A stretch of DNA of 64,000 bases from Chamaea fasciata (taxonomy: Eukaryota; Chordata; Aves; Passeriformes; Sylviidae), in contig JARCOQ010000012.1 of assembly GCA_029207755.1 (NCBI GenBank), positions 23,423,740 to 23,487,739 of the forward strand, given 5' to 3'. Positions 46,301 to 59,200 of this stretch are shown in pieces (position 1 is the first letter of the stretch; every line of letters begins with the position of its first letter). The notes beneath the pieces were generated by a model that saw nothing but the letters and a program-made list of their open reading frames with translations, was not told the origin of the DNA and did no database searches. A program made the translations under genes and the position numbers.

Positions 46301-48175
46301 TCCACAGAACTGCAGGAATTTATAGCTCAGTGCAGATGAAACAGGAAATAAACAGATGAAATAAGTGCTCTGCCATTACAGCCTTACCCACTGCTTTGCT
46401 GAGATGTCTCTCTTTGATTCCAAGGATCAAAAGGTATCTTCTTTTTCTCAGATCTAGAATTGTTTGGAATTTGTCGGAAAACGTCTTTTTCTCACCTTGA
46501 TAGAAAATGAATGACACTTTTTTCTTTTTCCTAATTCTTCTCAAAAAGGAAATGAAAATCCTTTGGAATAATACATTTTATTTACACCTTAGTAGATCCT
46601 TCTGAAAAATCCTCTCAACTAAAAGAATCACTTTTCTATTTCCTCCTTTTGCCTATTATTTTATATGAAACACTTATTTTGCCCACAAATATAAAATCAC
46701 TACTTTTTTATTCCTAATAACACTAGAACTGTTACAAATATTTTAAAAGCAATTTAGTACAATTTGCTGTCCACAGAAAGGTTACAAGATATGTTGCACT
46801 TAAAACCTATGCCATGAATTCCACAAGCTATTAAAACAGCTTGAATAGATCTTTGACTAGATTTTCAAAAAAAAAAAAGCACATTAACAAAAAAATTTAT
46901 TTTATTTATTGCCTATTTCCTAGGCAATTTATGTCCATAGTCTTTGAGGCTTAGCAATTATTTAAAAGTGTACATAAAACCAAGCAAACAAAAAAACAAA
47001 AACAAACAGAAACAAAGACAAACAAAAAAAAAGGTGTCTCAGGAATCATTATAGTGACTTGAATATACTTTATGCCAGGTTAATTGACTTCACACATCAT
47101 CTGGATATCAACTCAGAGGAATCAGAAAATATAGTTGAAGAAATATTAATTATTCTGCAGTTACATTGTTGGTATTATCCTGTAAAATACCTACATTCAT
47201 CCCAGATGTCAAAGTTCTCTAAAAAACCACCAGTATGAGGTCTTGAGCTGATCCAAAATGCTGATCCCTGCTCCAGAGAGATGCAACCAAAAAATCGTCA
47301 TTTTGTAATTTAAAAAGAAACAAACAAACAATCAAAAACAAACAAACAAAAAACACCAAGAAAGGTACGACATTAAAAATCTGTGAAAAATCAGAATATG
47401 GATCTTACAGGCTAATGCTGTGCATTACTTATGGCACTCTTGGATATCCCTGCTGGTGAGCAGGGACAGTGGTGAGTTACTGGGAAACTGGAAGGACTCC
47501 ACAGCTGCTGGTCCTCATTTCATGTGCCATAATCAAGGATGAAAATTTTAGCCTGAAACCGCACTGAGGTTTCCCACTACTTCTCTGGGTTTGATTTTTT
47601 TTGAGGTCACAAGAGCTGCCACTCTCCTCATGTGACATCAGCCAGAAAAATAAACACTAAATGGAGTGTGGTGCAGATATTTTAATTTCTAGCTTTTGCA
47701 ATAACAATGCTGTACCAACATTGCAGGACTTTGGAGACAGTTTGAAGCCCAGGAACAGTAAATGGGTGCCAGGTCAAATGTTTTAAAATATCTCATTTTA
47801 TACCAAAACCCAGCTTTGCGTGCAAAACATTATTTTTTTTTCCTCAGTGCCTTCAGTGAACAGTGCCCAGAGCAGGAACTTCCACAGCACAGAGCCCATT
47901 CCCAGCACAGATCCTTCACCAAAGAGTGGCTGCACAGCCAGGACATTTTGGCAATAAATCCACTGAGTCCACCATGTGGAGAGATGTTGGCTCCCTTCTC
48001 ACACCTGTGTGTAGGGAATATTGCACACAATGAGATTTGTGCTTTTCCATATCTTCACCTAGAGCAGGCCATGCTTTTAGACAGGACATCCTGGGCTAAA
48101 TTAGATGTAACTTAATCAGAAGTAACTTAATCCTGCCTGTTCTCTCACCACCTGGGGAGTCTAAACTGCCTCATG
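46301..48175. other. AT-rich non-coding stretch with A-rich simple repeats
   Basis: No gene recognised. AAAC-type simple sequence at 46,982-47,032 and 47,318-47,355. Confidence 0.6.
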
Positions 48176-48440
48176 GGAACTCACAGAGTCCCAGGTTGGG
48201 TCAGGCTGGAGGGGCCCACATCCCAGAGCACAGGGCACAGCAGTGTGTGCACAGGGCTCTGCAATATCCCCAGGGAGGAGACTCCACAGACTCCGTGCAC
48301 AATCTGCTCAGGGCTGGGCACTGCCCAGGGCAGAAGTTGTGCCTCCTGTGCAGGGGCAGCTCCGGGGCTCAGCCCTGCCCGTGGCTCTGGGGCCATTGCT
48401 GGGCCTGGAGCAGAGCCTGGGCCTGCTCTGCCCCTCCCTG

Positions 48441-48690
48441 CACCCAGGGACACACAGGGACACACAGAGACACTCAGGGACACACAGGGACAGACAGGGA
48501 CAGATAGGGACACACAGGGACACCCAGGGACACACAGGGACACCCAGGACACCCAGGGACACCCAGGGACAGACAGGGACAGATAGGGACACACAGGGAC
48601 ACCCAGGGACACCCAGGGACACCCAGGACACACAGGGACACACAGGGACACACAGGGACACAGTGGCACACAGGGACACCCAGGGCTGAG
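48441..48690. repeat. 10-bp minisatellite, about 25 units
   Basis: Tandem array of CAGGGACACA with variants CAGGGACACC and CAGGGACAGA and a few 9-bp units. It lies inside the CR1 copy between its 3' region and its ORF2 C-terminus. It is strongly strand-asymmetric: G and A on the plus strand, with TGTCCC runs on the minus strand. Confidence 0.95.
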
Positions 48691-48938
48691 GGTCCCTCTC
48701 AGCGGGGACTCCTCTCCAGGCTGAGCAGCCCCAGCTCCCTCAGCCTCTCCTGGGCACGGGGATGCTCCAGGCCCTTCCTCAGCTCCAGGAGCTCCTGTCC
48801 CTGCTGTGCTGAGGATCCAGAGCTGGACACAGCACTCCAGAGGTGCCTCCAGGGCTGGGCACAGGGGCAGGATCTCTCCCTGACCTGCTGCCAAGGCTCT
48901 TCCCCGTGCCCCCAGGGCACCCTTGGCCTCCTTGGCCC

Positions 48939-49229
48939 CAGGACACTCTGCTGGTTCAGGGACAGCTCCGTGTCCCCCAGCAGCCCCAGGACACTCTGCT
49001 GGCTCAGGGACAGCTCCGTGTCCCCCAGCACCCCCAGGACACTCTGCTGGCTCAGGGACAGCTCCGTGTCCCCCAGCACCCCCAGGACACTCTGCTGGCT
49101 CAGGGACAGCTCCGTGTCCCCCAGCACCCCCAGGACACTCTGCTGGCTCAGGGACAGCTCCACGTCCCCCAGCACCCCCAGGACACTCTGCTGGCTCAGG
49201 GACAGCTCCGTGTCCCCCAGCATGCCCAG
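48939..49229 (-). repeat. 48-bp minisatellite, six units, derived from CR1 ORF2
   Basis: Six copies start at 48,941, 48,989, 49,037, 49,085, 49,133 and 49,181, exactly 48 bp apart. Each plus-strand unit begins GGACACTCTGCTGG and contains CAGGGACAGCTCC. In the CR1 coding phase the unit encodes 16 residues, LGVLGDTELSLSQQSV, so the frame stays open. The matching single-copy segment is at about 42,265-42,335 in the long CR1. Confidence 0.95.
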
Positions 49230-49304
49230 GTCTTTCTCTGCAGAACTGCTCCAGCAGGTTCCCCCAGTCTTTGCTGGTGCTGAGATTGTCCCTCCCCAAA
49301 CTCC

Positions 49305-50340
49305 CCCAGATTTAAATTATAAATCAGCGGAGTCCAATACAAGATATTTGATGAGGATTGAGAAGATGATAACTGGAAATGGTGCTTCAAATCTACTCTG
49401 AGTGAGGTCACAAGGAAAGTATTTCTCCAAATTTTCCAGAAGATATTACCTTGCTTTTGAGGGCTCACCTGAAGATGAGAGACATTCAATTTGAGTGTTG
49501 TTGCTTTTAATCAAAGGTTGTCAATCACATGGTATTATTTCAACCAAAATTAAACAGATGCTCGCCTGTGTCAGCTCGCTGGTAATGAACAAGTGTTCCA
49601 TATATTGCTTTATTTGCATTTACGTCCAAGTTTTCACAAAAATACCCTGGGGTTTTAGGATTTTTACCAACACGCAGGTATCGCTTCCAAAGTGCATCAT
49701 GTCCTAAGACTTTTTGTAGTTAATATACTGCTGACAATAAACTGAAAGATTTTTTTTCTGTAAGTTGAGAGTAAAAAGGCAATATTAAAAAAAATAATAC
49801 AGAAAGAACCTTTATAAAAGTTCATAGAAGGTGAAAACAAAACAATCATTTGCTATGGGCTTTTTGTTGAGAGAGAAGAATTTGCATTTAAATTAATATA
49901 TTTCACTTGTTTCTTCTGTTCAGTGTTCGACTGTGTACAAACAAAATATTACAAACCTCCCAATGGTCTCATTAACTTTTGTTTAGTTATCCTATGATGA
50001 AATTATCTGTAATTTAAATAACAGACAACAAGTCCTACCCTTTGTTTAAATCTGCTTCAGCTCCTCAGGTATCTGAAATTTTTCAGCTCAAATGTGTTAA
50101 TTAAAATGTTTTTTCTCTTACACTAGCATCTGTTTCCAATTAAGTGATCACTACTTAAAAAGTCAACAACAAAAATCATGTTTTTACTAGAGCAAGAATA
50201 AAATAACCCACTGTATAACTATGAAAAATAAAAGTGCTCACATTGCAATTATCTGAAAGGCTGAATTAGGCTGGAGACTGCAGTTATTAAAGGAAGTCAT
50301 GCAGAAATGTGCCCTTTAGCACAAAACTTATTCTAAATTC
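49305..50340. other. AT-rich non-coding stretch
   Basis: No gene or clear repeat recognised. Confidence 0.6.
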
Positions 50341-50344
50341 TATC

Positions 50345-50650
50345 ATCCAAACATAGAATTTTTTGGGCTGGGAAGGACCTTAAAGCCCATCCAGTGCCAC
50401 CCCTGCCATGGGCAGGGACACCTTCCACTGTCCCAGGCTGCTCCAAGCCCCAGTGTCTCACCTGGCCTTGGACACTGCCAGTGATCCAGGGGCAGCCACA
50501 GCTTCTCTGGGCACCCTGTGCCAGGGCCTGCCCACCCTGCTAGGGAGCAACTCCTTCCCAATATCCCATCTAAACCTCCCCTCTTTCACTGTGAAGCCAT
50601 TCCTCCTTGTCCTGGCACTCCAGGTCCTTGCAAAAAGTCCCTTGTAAAAA
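50345..50650 (-). mobile_element. CR1 LINE 3' fragment
   Basis: Minus-strand CR1. Left end 'acatagaattttttgggctg', then 'gccatgggcagggacacctt', 'caggctgctccaagccccag', 'ctggccttggacactgccag' and 'atatcccatctaaacctccc'. It is the same subfamily as 18,315 and 26,522. Confidence 0.87.
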
Positions 50651-50654
50651 GTCC

Positions 50655-51185
50655 CTTTATCCTTTTAAGTGATTATTTTGCCACATGAATCTTTACATTT
50701 CAAATGAGACAGGTTTAGGTATATCCTGAAATTTCATATTTTTATCTTGTTAACCCGCAGGCTTTTATCAAATAAGATCAGCCAACTTCACTGACCACCT
50801 CTGCAAAAAAAACTCTGTTTGAAATGGGTGCTCTTTCACAGCTCTTTCCTGTTTTCCCTTCATTCCCCCAACCCTCAGGTCATTTTCTGCACATTCAGAA
50901 ATCTATGCAATGTGACCGTGGAAGATCAGGATGAATGGGGGGGACAACGGGATCTCCTTTGAGCTGGGATTGTCTGCTGGAGCTAAACCTGACCTAGGGC
51001 TGTATGTGGTTATTTCACGTCAGCTACTCCACTGTTGGAGTAATGCGGGATTTCTTTGGCTTGGTTTTAATGGATCCCTTTTCGCCCAACAAGCAAAAGC
51101 TTCATCAAGGTGAGAGCCACTTTAATTATTAAAATATTACTATTAATCTTTTATTATTGCTATTATTTGTTGTACTAGGGTAGGC
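50655..51185. other. Non-coding stretch
   Basis: No gene or clear repeat recognised. Confidence 0.55.
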
Positions 51186-51189
51186 TCAG

Positions 51190-51470
51190 GTTGGAATCAG
51201 GAGGAATTTTTGGATGGAAAGGGTGGTCAGGCCTTAGGAGGGGCTGGCCAGGAAGGTTTGAAGTCCCCATCCCTGTAGGTGTCCCAGCAAGGACTTGACA
51301 ATCAGAGCTCTGGGCTGGGGACAAGGTGGGTATTGGACACAGCTTGGACTCCATGCTTTTGGAAGCCTCTTCCAACCTCTTAAGATTCTATGATTCTATT
51401 AATCTAAGATTAGATTATTCTATTAATCTATGATCCTAAGATTCTATTAATCTTCCAGCTTCTTAATTTT
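51190..51470 (+). mobile_element. CR1 LINE 3' fragment with expanded AT-rich tail
   Basis: Plus-strand CR1 3' end of another subfamily: 'ggacaaggtgggtattggac', 'agcttggactccatg', 'gaagcctcttccaacctctt' and the terminal 'agattctatgattctatta'. After 51,385 the 8-bp units are replaced by irregular repeats of a 'gattctattaatct' motif to about 51,460. Confidence 0.7.
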
Positions 51471-54400
51471 GTATGATTTTATAAAATTAAATATTCTATT
51501 ATTATATTATCAAGTTGGAAATTAATAAAATTAGCAATATGGAACACAAGATTGTGGAGCAATACCCAGGGACATAACCATGCAAATTTACCTTCACATA
51601 TTTGAATATTGGTCCAGATTTACTCTGTGAAATGGGAGAGTGGAACATTTTTGCTACCACCAGGTAAATGGCCTCTCGGAGTGCCTAACACCTCTCAGCA
51701 CTGAGTAAACACAATGTAAGCAAAGTGTTCATCTGCAGTAGTGCCCCAATCCCTTGACTGTGTGCCTAAGCACAGGCAGGGGTGTGATGAGCCCTTGGAC
51801 ACATTTACTCCAGCTCTGAGAAGCAAAGGAGGAGGGAAGATGTAGAGTGTTGAGAGGCTGAATGTGACTGATTGCTTCAGCAAACAAGGGGCTGTGCTTG
51901 GGCAGGCTGGGAACAGTTTTCCATCGGCAGAAATGCCAAAAGGAAGTTCCAGTGCAAATCATGCTGATATATTTTGTGGATAATCACTGGAGGATTCTGC
52001 CTTGAGTGATGCCAGATCTGAATCCAGCCTCACTTCATCATCCCTGACGCTGGGATGGGATCAGCACTGGTCCTTCCTAACCCCTGGCCTCCCTGGTATG
52101 CTCAGAGCAGGATCCATGCCATCTCATGGGTTCAAACAGCAGGGCTCTGTTTGTGCTCTGACCCCCAGTGCTGCTGCAGTCTAAACATGAAATGAAAACA
52201 ACAACATAACCACAGGAAGGTGCAGGGCAGTTAAATGAAGTAAAGACCTAATACATGCCATATTTTAGCAATTCCTCCCAGCCATCAGTTCAGAAAAGGT
52301 CATTTCATCAGGAGTGGTTTGATTATTTGGTTATAATAGACAAAGCTTGAGTTTAGTTTACCCCCCAGGATAAAAAACATAGGTCAGCTTTTCATATGCA
52401 AAAACAAACAAACAAAAAAAAAAGTAGGTATTTAAAAATCGTTATGATATGTTAGACCATAAATAGCAGAATCCTAAGCACAGTTAAGTAGGTGAGAAAT
52501 CAGTTACTGAGAGGAAGTAGGAAGTAAAACATCATGAAGTGATTTAACCTGTCTCTAATTAATGGAAATTCTGCATCTGTTTAATTCACATTATACAATT
52601 TATGACTTCTTGACTGTTTCTCTTTCCTCCTTCTTTCAACTTTGAAGTTGCACCTCGTTTGCAGCCTGGTACATTGCCAGCTAAAATAACTCAATAATTC
52701 TCATCTGAAAATAAGGCCAAGTGATAAGGTTATTCTTACCCTTTTGATAAGCTTCTATAGAAATCTATTATGTCTATAAATCCAAACAGAGCTTCCTCTT
52801 TATTTTGGCTTTTTTTGAACTCAGACTATTGGTCAGAAACAAAGCTCTTGCTTTTTTTTATTGCTAAACAGCAGTAGATGTTCTCCTGCTGCTGAAAAAA
52901 ATAAAACATAACTGAAATTTAAAATATAACTGAAAACTGCCTTTCTCCTTTAATGTCTGAAATTCTTAGTGGCTGCTTTGAGCTGACATTACCTTGCCAC
53001 CAACCATGCTTTACTTGGAAGTAGAAGAAAATCTTTTCCTTTTTTTTAACTTGTAAAGAAATTTATAATTATTTAACTGTAATTTCCTGCAAATCCCAAT
53101 CACCTATAGTACCATCATTAGGGCTAAATATTCCTGCTCTATCTAAAGTGTTTTACTTTGAATCCCAGGGAGAGCAAATGTGATATGATGCAATTAATGA
53201 TGTTCTGAAATCCTCTCTTTTACAAAAACAATTCCTGGACCTCCTGTGAAGCAGTTAAAATTAGTTACTGACAGAAAGGAATAACTCCAGACTGACAAGT
53301 CCAGCTTATCCAGTCACAAGGTGAAAGGACTTAAATTATTCTGTAATCCTCACGAGAGGAATCTCCAACCCAGCTACTTCAAATTTCACATTATTTGTAT
53401 TTTTATATTTATTATAAATGAGGAAAACAAGGTATCTGACCCTGATCTGAGTTATCAGGCAGAAACGTGAAAACTCAGGCCTCGAAGTCATGTGCCCATG
53501 GTGCATCTGCAGCTGAACTGACAGGGAGGGAGATCCTCTCAGAGCAGTGCATGGGAAGCTTATTCCCTCTGATTTTTTATTTTTCTGAAATTTATTTACT
53601 CTATAATTTCCTTTTTTGAATACCTTAGAGACTTGCTGGATTGAGATAGAGACAAGGGAGTTCAGTTTTACAGAAATATTTACAAGTCTAGTCCCAGCTT
53701 CTTTTCAATTAATAGAGTTTTCCTAAATTCCACAGATGGAATACACGTGCCTATCTAACACACTGCTGCATGCAATAGTTTGATAATTCCAGTCTAAGAA
53801 TAAAGATTAAGAATGAAATACCACTAAAAATATTATTGAAACACTGAAATACCATATTCAAGCCTATTTCTTTAATAAATAGTTGAAAGTGCAGTGCTTT
53901 CTCAGGGCAGGCAAAAGAACCACAGCAATCAATACTAAGTTTGGTAGGAAAAAAACCCCAAAAATTGTTATCCTTTTCTTTCAGCACAAGGCAGACAGAC
54001 AGATATCTTAACAGTTCAATTAAATTTTAAAAATATCACCAGCCACCTTCAAATATTAAGAAAATACACTTTGAAATAAGCTTTAGTACAAAAGCTTGAG
54101 TGTGATAGGAATACAATTGTGCAAATGATACTTCAGTAATAATACAGGAGGCATCTGTTGTTTCAGGGCAGCCCTGAATGCTGGAAACAGTAATGGATCA
54201 GTGGAATTAATTGCTGGTCAGAAGGTTTAGGACAAAGAAGATCACGTCTGAAAAAAAACCTTGCTAATCACACAACGATTGTTCCTTCTTCCCCTTAAAG
54301 CCATTTAAAGTCCACAGCTCTTGCATGATGTGGAATTCAGAAAGACAATCCAGATTATCATTTACATGATGTGCTTCAGAGATCTAACAATAATCACAGG

Positions 54401-55580
54401 GTTTCAGTGCAGCAAATGCAAGAGTCTCTTGTTGCAGCCATTAGAGGAATTTCACCCTGGTAGTGTTTCAGCAAATTGCACTAATCTAAGTAATTTTCAT
54501 CAGTGCAGGCTACCAGAGGGGACAGGGCTGGGGTAGGCATTAGGAATTTCCAGTTGCTTCATGGGACTTAGTTAAAGCTTATTTAAGGGAGATATCTGAA
54601 AGAAATCATATATGCTGGTTTACAGAAGGAACAGAGCCGTGTCTAAACAACAGCAAACCAAGGTAACTCTTATGAGTGGGGTTATTCCCAAATCCACCTG
54701 TGCTGAGCATACCATGGCCTCCTGCTCTGGTACCAGCCCAAGGGCACACCAGGCATCACCTGAAACACCCCAATGTTGCTGTGGGCTATCAGCAGTGCTG
54801 CCTCCAGGACATCTAGGAGACATCAGCTCCATCTGGAGTAATTCCATGTTTCATTGGCTGGTGGAGACCTCATTAAGTAAATACGGGAATACATTCAAAA
54901 GGGATTTTTACAACTCTTCTCCCTCCTCCCCTACATAAACACTGCCAAAGTGCCAAGTCATTGAGTGGGGTGATTCTCAACACATCTTCATGAAAAAGTA
55001 GCAACATTAACAAATATTAAGTCTTTTTTTCTTTTCATTGCTCTGTACATTTCTGTTATACTCTGACCAACACAAAGGCCTGCACGTGTTTTTTCAGAAA
55101 TCACTTGATTTGGGAAGGAAACTTTACATCCTGTCTCACTTCCTGTACTTTGGTTTTCTAACAACAGCTTTTCTGTTTCCATTGCTAGTGTTTTGGCTCA
55201 GTTAGTGTAGCAAAGACAACTGAATAAATGAAAGAAGAAAAATAAAACACCATCACACCCATCCAGTGGAAGGGATCTGTGCTTCAGGCTCTTTGGGAAC
55301 TTCTAGACAATGTCACTTCACACTCTGACTCATTCTGTGCTTTAATTCCCATCTGGCACCTGCTGCTCCAGAGGAGTCAGGGGTAGTGAGATTACCAGGT
55401 AGGATTTACTTCCCCTAGAACTGCCCATGGCAATTCCTCCACTTTGGGGAAGATTATCTCTTTTAAAGCAACAGAGCCCAAACACTTCCCTCTAATAGCT
55501 CTACACAGCAAATTTCTATTATTAAATATTTAACTTGAAACTCCTGAGAAAGTCCAGCAGGTCATGGAACCATGTTACAG
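51470..55580. other. AT-rich non-coding stretch
   Basis: No gene recognised over 4.1 kb. Open frames are short and unlike known proteins. Confidence 0.6.
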
Positions 55581-55589
55581 CTGTGTCTT

Positions 55590-56210
55590 GTTATGCCTGG
55601 CAGAGCATAGCCCAGTTAAATGTAGAGGCTCCTGAGCCTGTCAGGGGAACTGCTAGGGCAATGCCCTGGAAGAATCTACCATAGGCTTTGAGAATGCCTC
55701 ACTGCTTAGAGTGTGACAAAAAGGTTTCCCCCATGGTCCTCTGCAGCACTATGTTAATTAACTCACTTTTGCTTTTCCCACTGGCCCGTTGGCCTTGCCC
55801 ACCTCTATTGTTCATATATATCCCTAGTTCTAGATTTCTCTTTTCCGTGTTTCCCCATTGGTTGTGGTATCACTGATTGTCCACCCTCATGTTCCCTATA
55901 TGTCATTGCCCTTTGCCCTGCCCTTGTACTGCCCCTATGCCCGCAGACCATTGGCCTCTGACCCCATACTTAACCCTAAGCACTCCATTGATTTCTCATC
56001 TTTTGACACTGGAATCCTTCATCACTGGACTAATAAGCCTCGCTGGAACTCTATACAGGAGACCCTTCCTGTCTGTCTTCGCTGAGCTATCTGTGGTGTG
56101 TGTGTGTTGACTTGAGTGACTGCTTGTGTGCCCACCTGAGCTGCTGCTTGAGGAGAGATGCTTTTTGGGGAGAGTAGCAGCATCTCACCATCCATTCCTT
56201 GCTGCTACAG
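55590..56210 (+). mobile_element. Possible solo LTR (ERV-L-like)
   Basis: A block of about 600 bp that is less AT-rich and pyrimidine-rich on the plus strand. Possible start TGTTATGCC (about 55,588), possible end GCTGCTACA (about 56,210, like the CTACTACA end of ERV2), and a variant polyadenylation signal 'ctaataagcctc' near 56,027. A TG run lies at about 56,095-56,108. I found no target duplications, so this stays tentative. Confidence 0.4.
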
Positions 56211-56214
56211 TTAA

Positions 56215-59200
56215 ACAAGTGCTTATATACATATACACACACATTTATGGAATATTTTATGGATGGCAACAACTAAAAATCACACATTTAAACCTGAATG
56301 TATAAGATACAGTTTCTTTAAGTAAGTATTTCAATAATCTCAGTAACTATAACTTGTATTCAAAACCTTTGGACTCTGCTGCTCCTGCTAGCAATTTTTA
56401 GGGATCTGAAAATTTGTTTAATGAGCAGTGCAACACAAAAAACCAAAGCCATTCAACTGAGACTTGTGAGTAAAGCTGTTGTCTTTCATGAACACTTTGC
56501 CTCAGAAACTGAAAGCCAGAGAACAAATATGTTTATTTAAACTGGCTTAAACTAAAATAGAGTGACTTCCCTGGAAAAATCTGGTGAATCAATTCCGTTA
56601 TTTAGGCAGACCCCAGCAGATGGCATCAGCTAGCCTGCAAAGTCACACATCTCCTGGAGCATGAAACTCCAGCGTGAGGAGGCACAGATTAACAAACCAC
56701 AGAACTCTTCCTCCTGTAAGAAGAAAGCTGGGAATGAAGGACAATTCCTGGCACCTATGGTTTCGAGAAAAAGAACTGGATCACTGTGACAGAATAGCTG
56801 TGAGCTACACTCAAGATCTTATTTTTATTAATGGACATTTTAAAGTATGAGCCTTATTGCAAGGGGGGATATTTCTCCCAGTGTGAGATGTATCCCAGAT
56901 ACTTTATCCCATAGCTGGCACAAATGAGAGCCAATTTTATGCAATTTTTAATGCAACTATAATGTAAATAATGCTGGTTATTAGTAGCACTTTTGTAGAT
57001 CAACTGGAGATCAAAAAAATTATATAGTGAATAAGTCCAGAATATTAAAAATTAGTCTGCCTCTCATAGTTGGAATATAAAAATGTTTATGATAACTAGT
57101 TGATTTTAGGTTTTAAAAATATACAAATTAAAATGAACCAAGAGCTGATTTTCCTTAGCTATTAAGAGATCTTTTTTTTTATACCCATGCAACAAAGTGA
57201 AAGCAACAAAGGGAAATTCTCTACCATATGTTTTTTGTTGAATAGCTTTCTATCCTATGCTAGTTTTCAAAATTGTGGGGTTCTCCTCCTGCACTTTGGA
57301 TTAGTTAAAATACTTCTAGCACTGAATAAGTTGTCATGCTAATAGAATTTGTTCTCTTTTTTGTAATTAACTCCCCAGATTCTGAGCTCATTGTTAACAT
57401 CTATAGAATGATACACCAGAAATCTGGATTTCTTTAATTTAACCACTCTTGAATAAATTCTATTTATACCTGTGCAAATAATGAAAAGGTACCTAGAGGC
57501 AGCTTTCAGTTTTGTCCCTTCTTTACTAATTTTCTCAAGAGCCTAAGACTTTTTAATGAAAAATCAAAGTCAGATATACTGAAAAATAAAATGTGTTGTT
57601 CACAGCATATGTAACTTTCATTAATGACTTTTGCTTTTCCCTTTAAAGAGTGGGATTTAGTAATTTGCTTAAGAAGAAGCTGAACATGAACCACAGGAGT
57701 GATGCTGTCAATGAACAGATTTTATATAAATTATTGGAAACAAAGCAGCACTGAGGTCACCAAGTCAGGACCAGGCCCAGCTGAGCTGGGCTGTCAAATT
57801 CAGTGATGTGGTTGATAAGAGTGGATTTTAAGCACTGACAGGGAGTGAAGTCAGGTTGGAGCTGATTCTCTTGCACTAACGAGCACTCATACTGAGCTGC
57901 TCCCTTAACTCCCTTTTCCTACCAGACTGGAGAAGCATTTCCCCAAAAATATTGCACACACCAGAGCTTGCTGGTGCTTGCTGGAATTAAAGCAGCCCTG
58001 GCGCCTCAGCTGCCCAGAGGGGGAGGAAGGTCCCTGTGCAAAGGGTCCCTGTGCACATTTCCCACCAAAGCCCTGGTATGCCCTTCTCCCAGTGCTGCTT
58101 GGCTGGACACCCTTCCCAGCACGACAGCTTCTCCTGGGGCAGGTACTGACCCTCCTTCAGTGGAAATGGGAATGCAAAAGTTTCACAAACCCCTGGTACC
58201 ATCCCTACTCCTTTATCTCCCTGGAACTTTGGGGGCCTGGAGTAGAAGATGGTAAATCAGAGGAGTAAAGCTGTATTGAACAAATTGCCTTGAGTTATTT
58301 AATTCCCTTTCCTGAAGGGAGTGCATTCAGGACTCCCTCCTAGGCACCTGCTAAGTGGGTCTAAGTTTTAAAGGGTTTTTTCTCACAATAAAAGGAGAGA
58401 ATAAAATGTGCAAGATAAAACAAATGTTAGGATGTGTCTGCTTTTTGTCCATGCATCCTGCACCAACTGATATCTTATTTTAATACACCACCATGCTATG
58501 GAAACTTTCCTTTTATAGCTGAACTCAATGATATCATAATGTTGAGGGAAATGAGATATTCTGAATCTACAGTGTTACCTTTATTTTTGGAACTAGCTGA
58601 ACTAGCATGAACACTTACCACTACGTGATAACATTTTTCTTTTGTTGATTTATTTTAAGTGTGGTAAAGCAAAATTATCAGATTTCATGTTCCCACTTAC
58701 TGAGTTTTAAAGCCTCTTACATTCAGAACTTTCATAGCACCTTACACATAAACACATAAATATTTACTTTTCCCTCTTGCAACATGATCTACACTTGCTC
58801 TTACTCCAGTTGTCATATAATAAATGAGTATCCTTAGAACTATTTTAATTTTATTTACTGTTATAATTAACTCCATCTTTTAACTTTAATCAAAACATTT
58901 TGAATGCAGTCCAGTGGCTGACTGACTGTTTTGATTTATTTTGCTGGAGACAAGCTGAGATACTTTGGTAGCAGGAAGGCAGGGGTTTTATTTCACTGTC
59001 AGTTCAGAAAATTAGCAAATTTGCTCAAAGAGGAGAAAAACCATGACAGAATCAGAAGCATAGATTTTCCATTCATGCCATGACTTCACTCACAAGAATT
59101 ACCAAGCCCACAGGCTGCTAAAAGCAGACAGGGATGTGGCCGGTAGCTACTCCAGTTGTTGGTGGGCAAAAGTTTTGCATCAAATGCATTTTTCAAATAA

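Larger units (their letters stand above)
48181..49300 (-). mobile_element. CR1 LINE 3' part with two internal tandem expansions
   Basis: Minus-strand CR1 in unusually GC-rich form. The 3' end is at 48,181 ('tcacagagtcccaggttggg'), followed by blocks such as 'gggtcaggctggaggggccc' and 'agggaggagactccacag'. The part 48,700-49,260 matches the ORF2 C-terminus of the 41.5-44.5 kb copy ('ctgagcagccccagctccct', 'agctggacacagcactccag'). Two insertions of tandem repeats interrupt it: a 10-bp array at 48,441-48,690 and a 48-bp array at 48,939-49,229. A minus-strand frame of 372 codons spans most of the copy, but its phase is not the CR1 protein phase throughout, so it is not a gene. Confidence 0.85.

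Noticed and set aside
48181..49299. A 372-codon minus-strand open frame, rich in repeats (VPEPAECPGGAGGHGA units), which could be mistaken for a collagen- or mucin-like gene
   Set aside because: It is created by the 48-bp and 10-bp tandem arrays in a CR1 copy; unit lengths that are multiples of three, or GC-rich arrays without stops, keep all frames open. No start context or other gene signal supports it.
57968..58268. Two overlapping frames of 95-96 codons in a GC-richer patch
   Set aside because: No family resemblance, no supporting signals, and overlapping frames in several phases indicate composition rather than coding.
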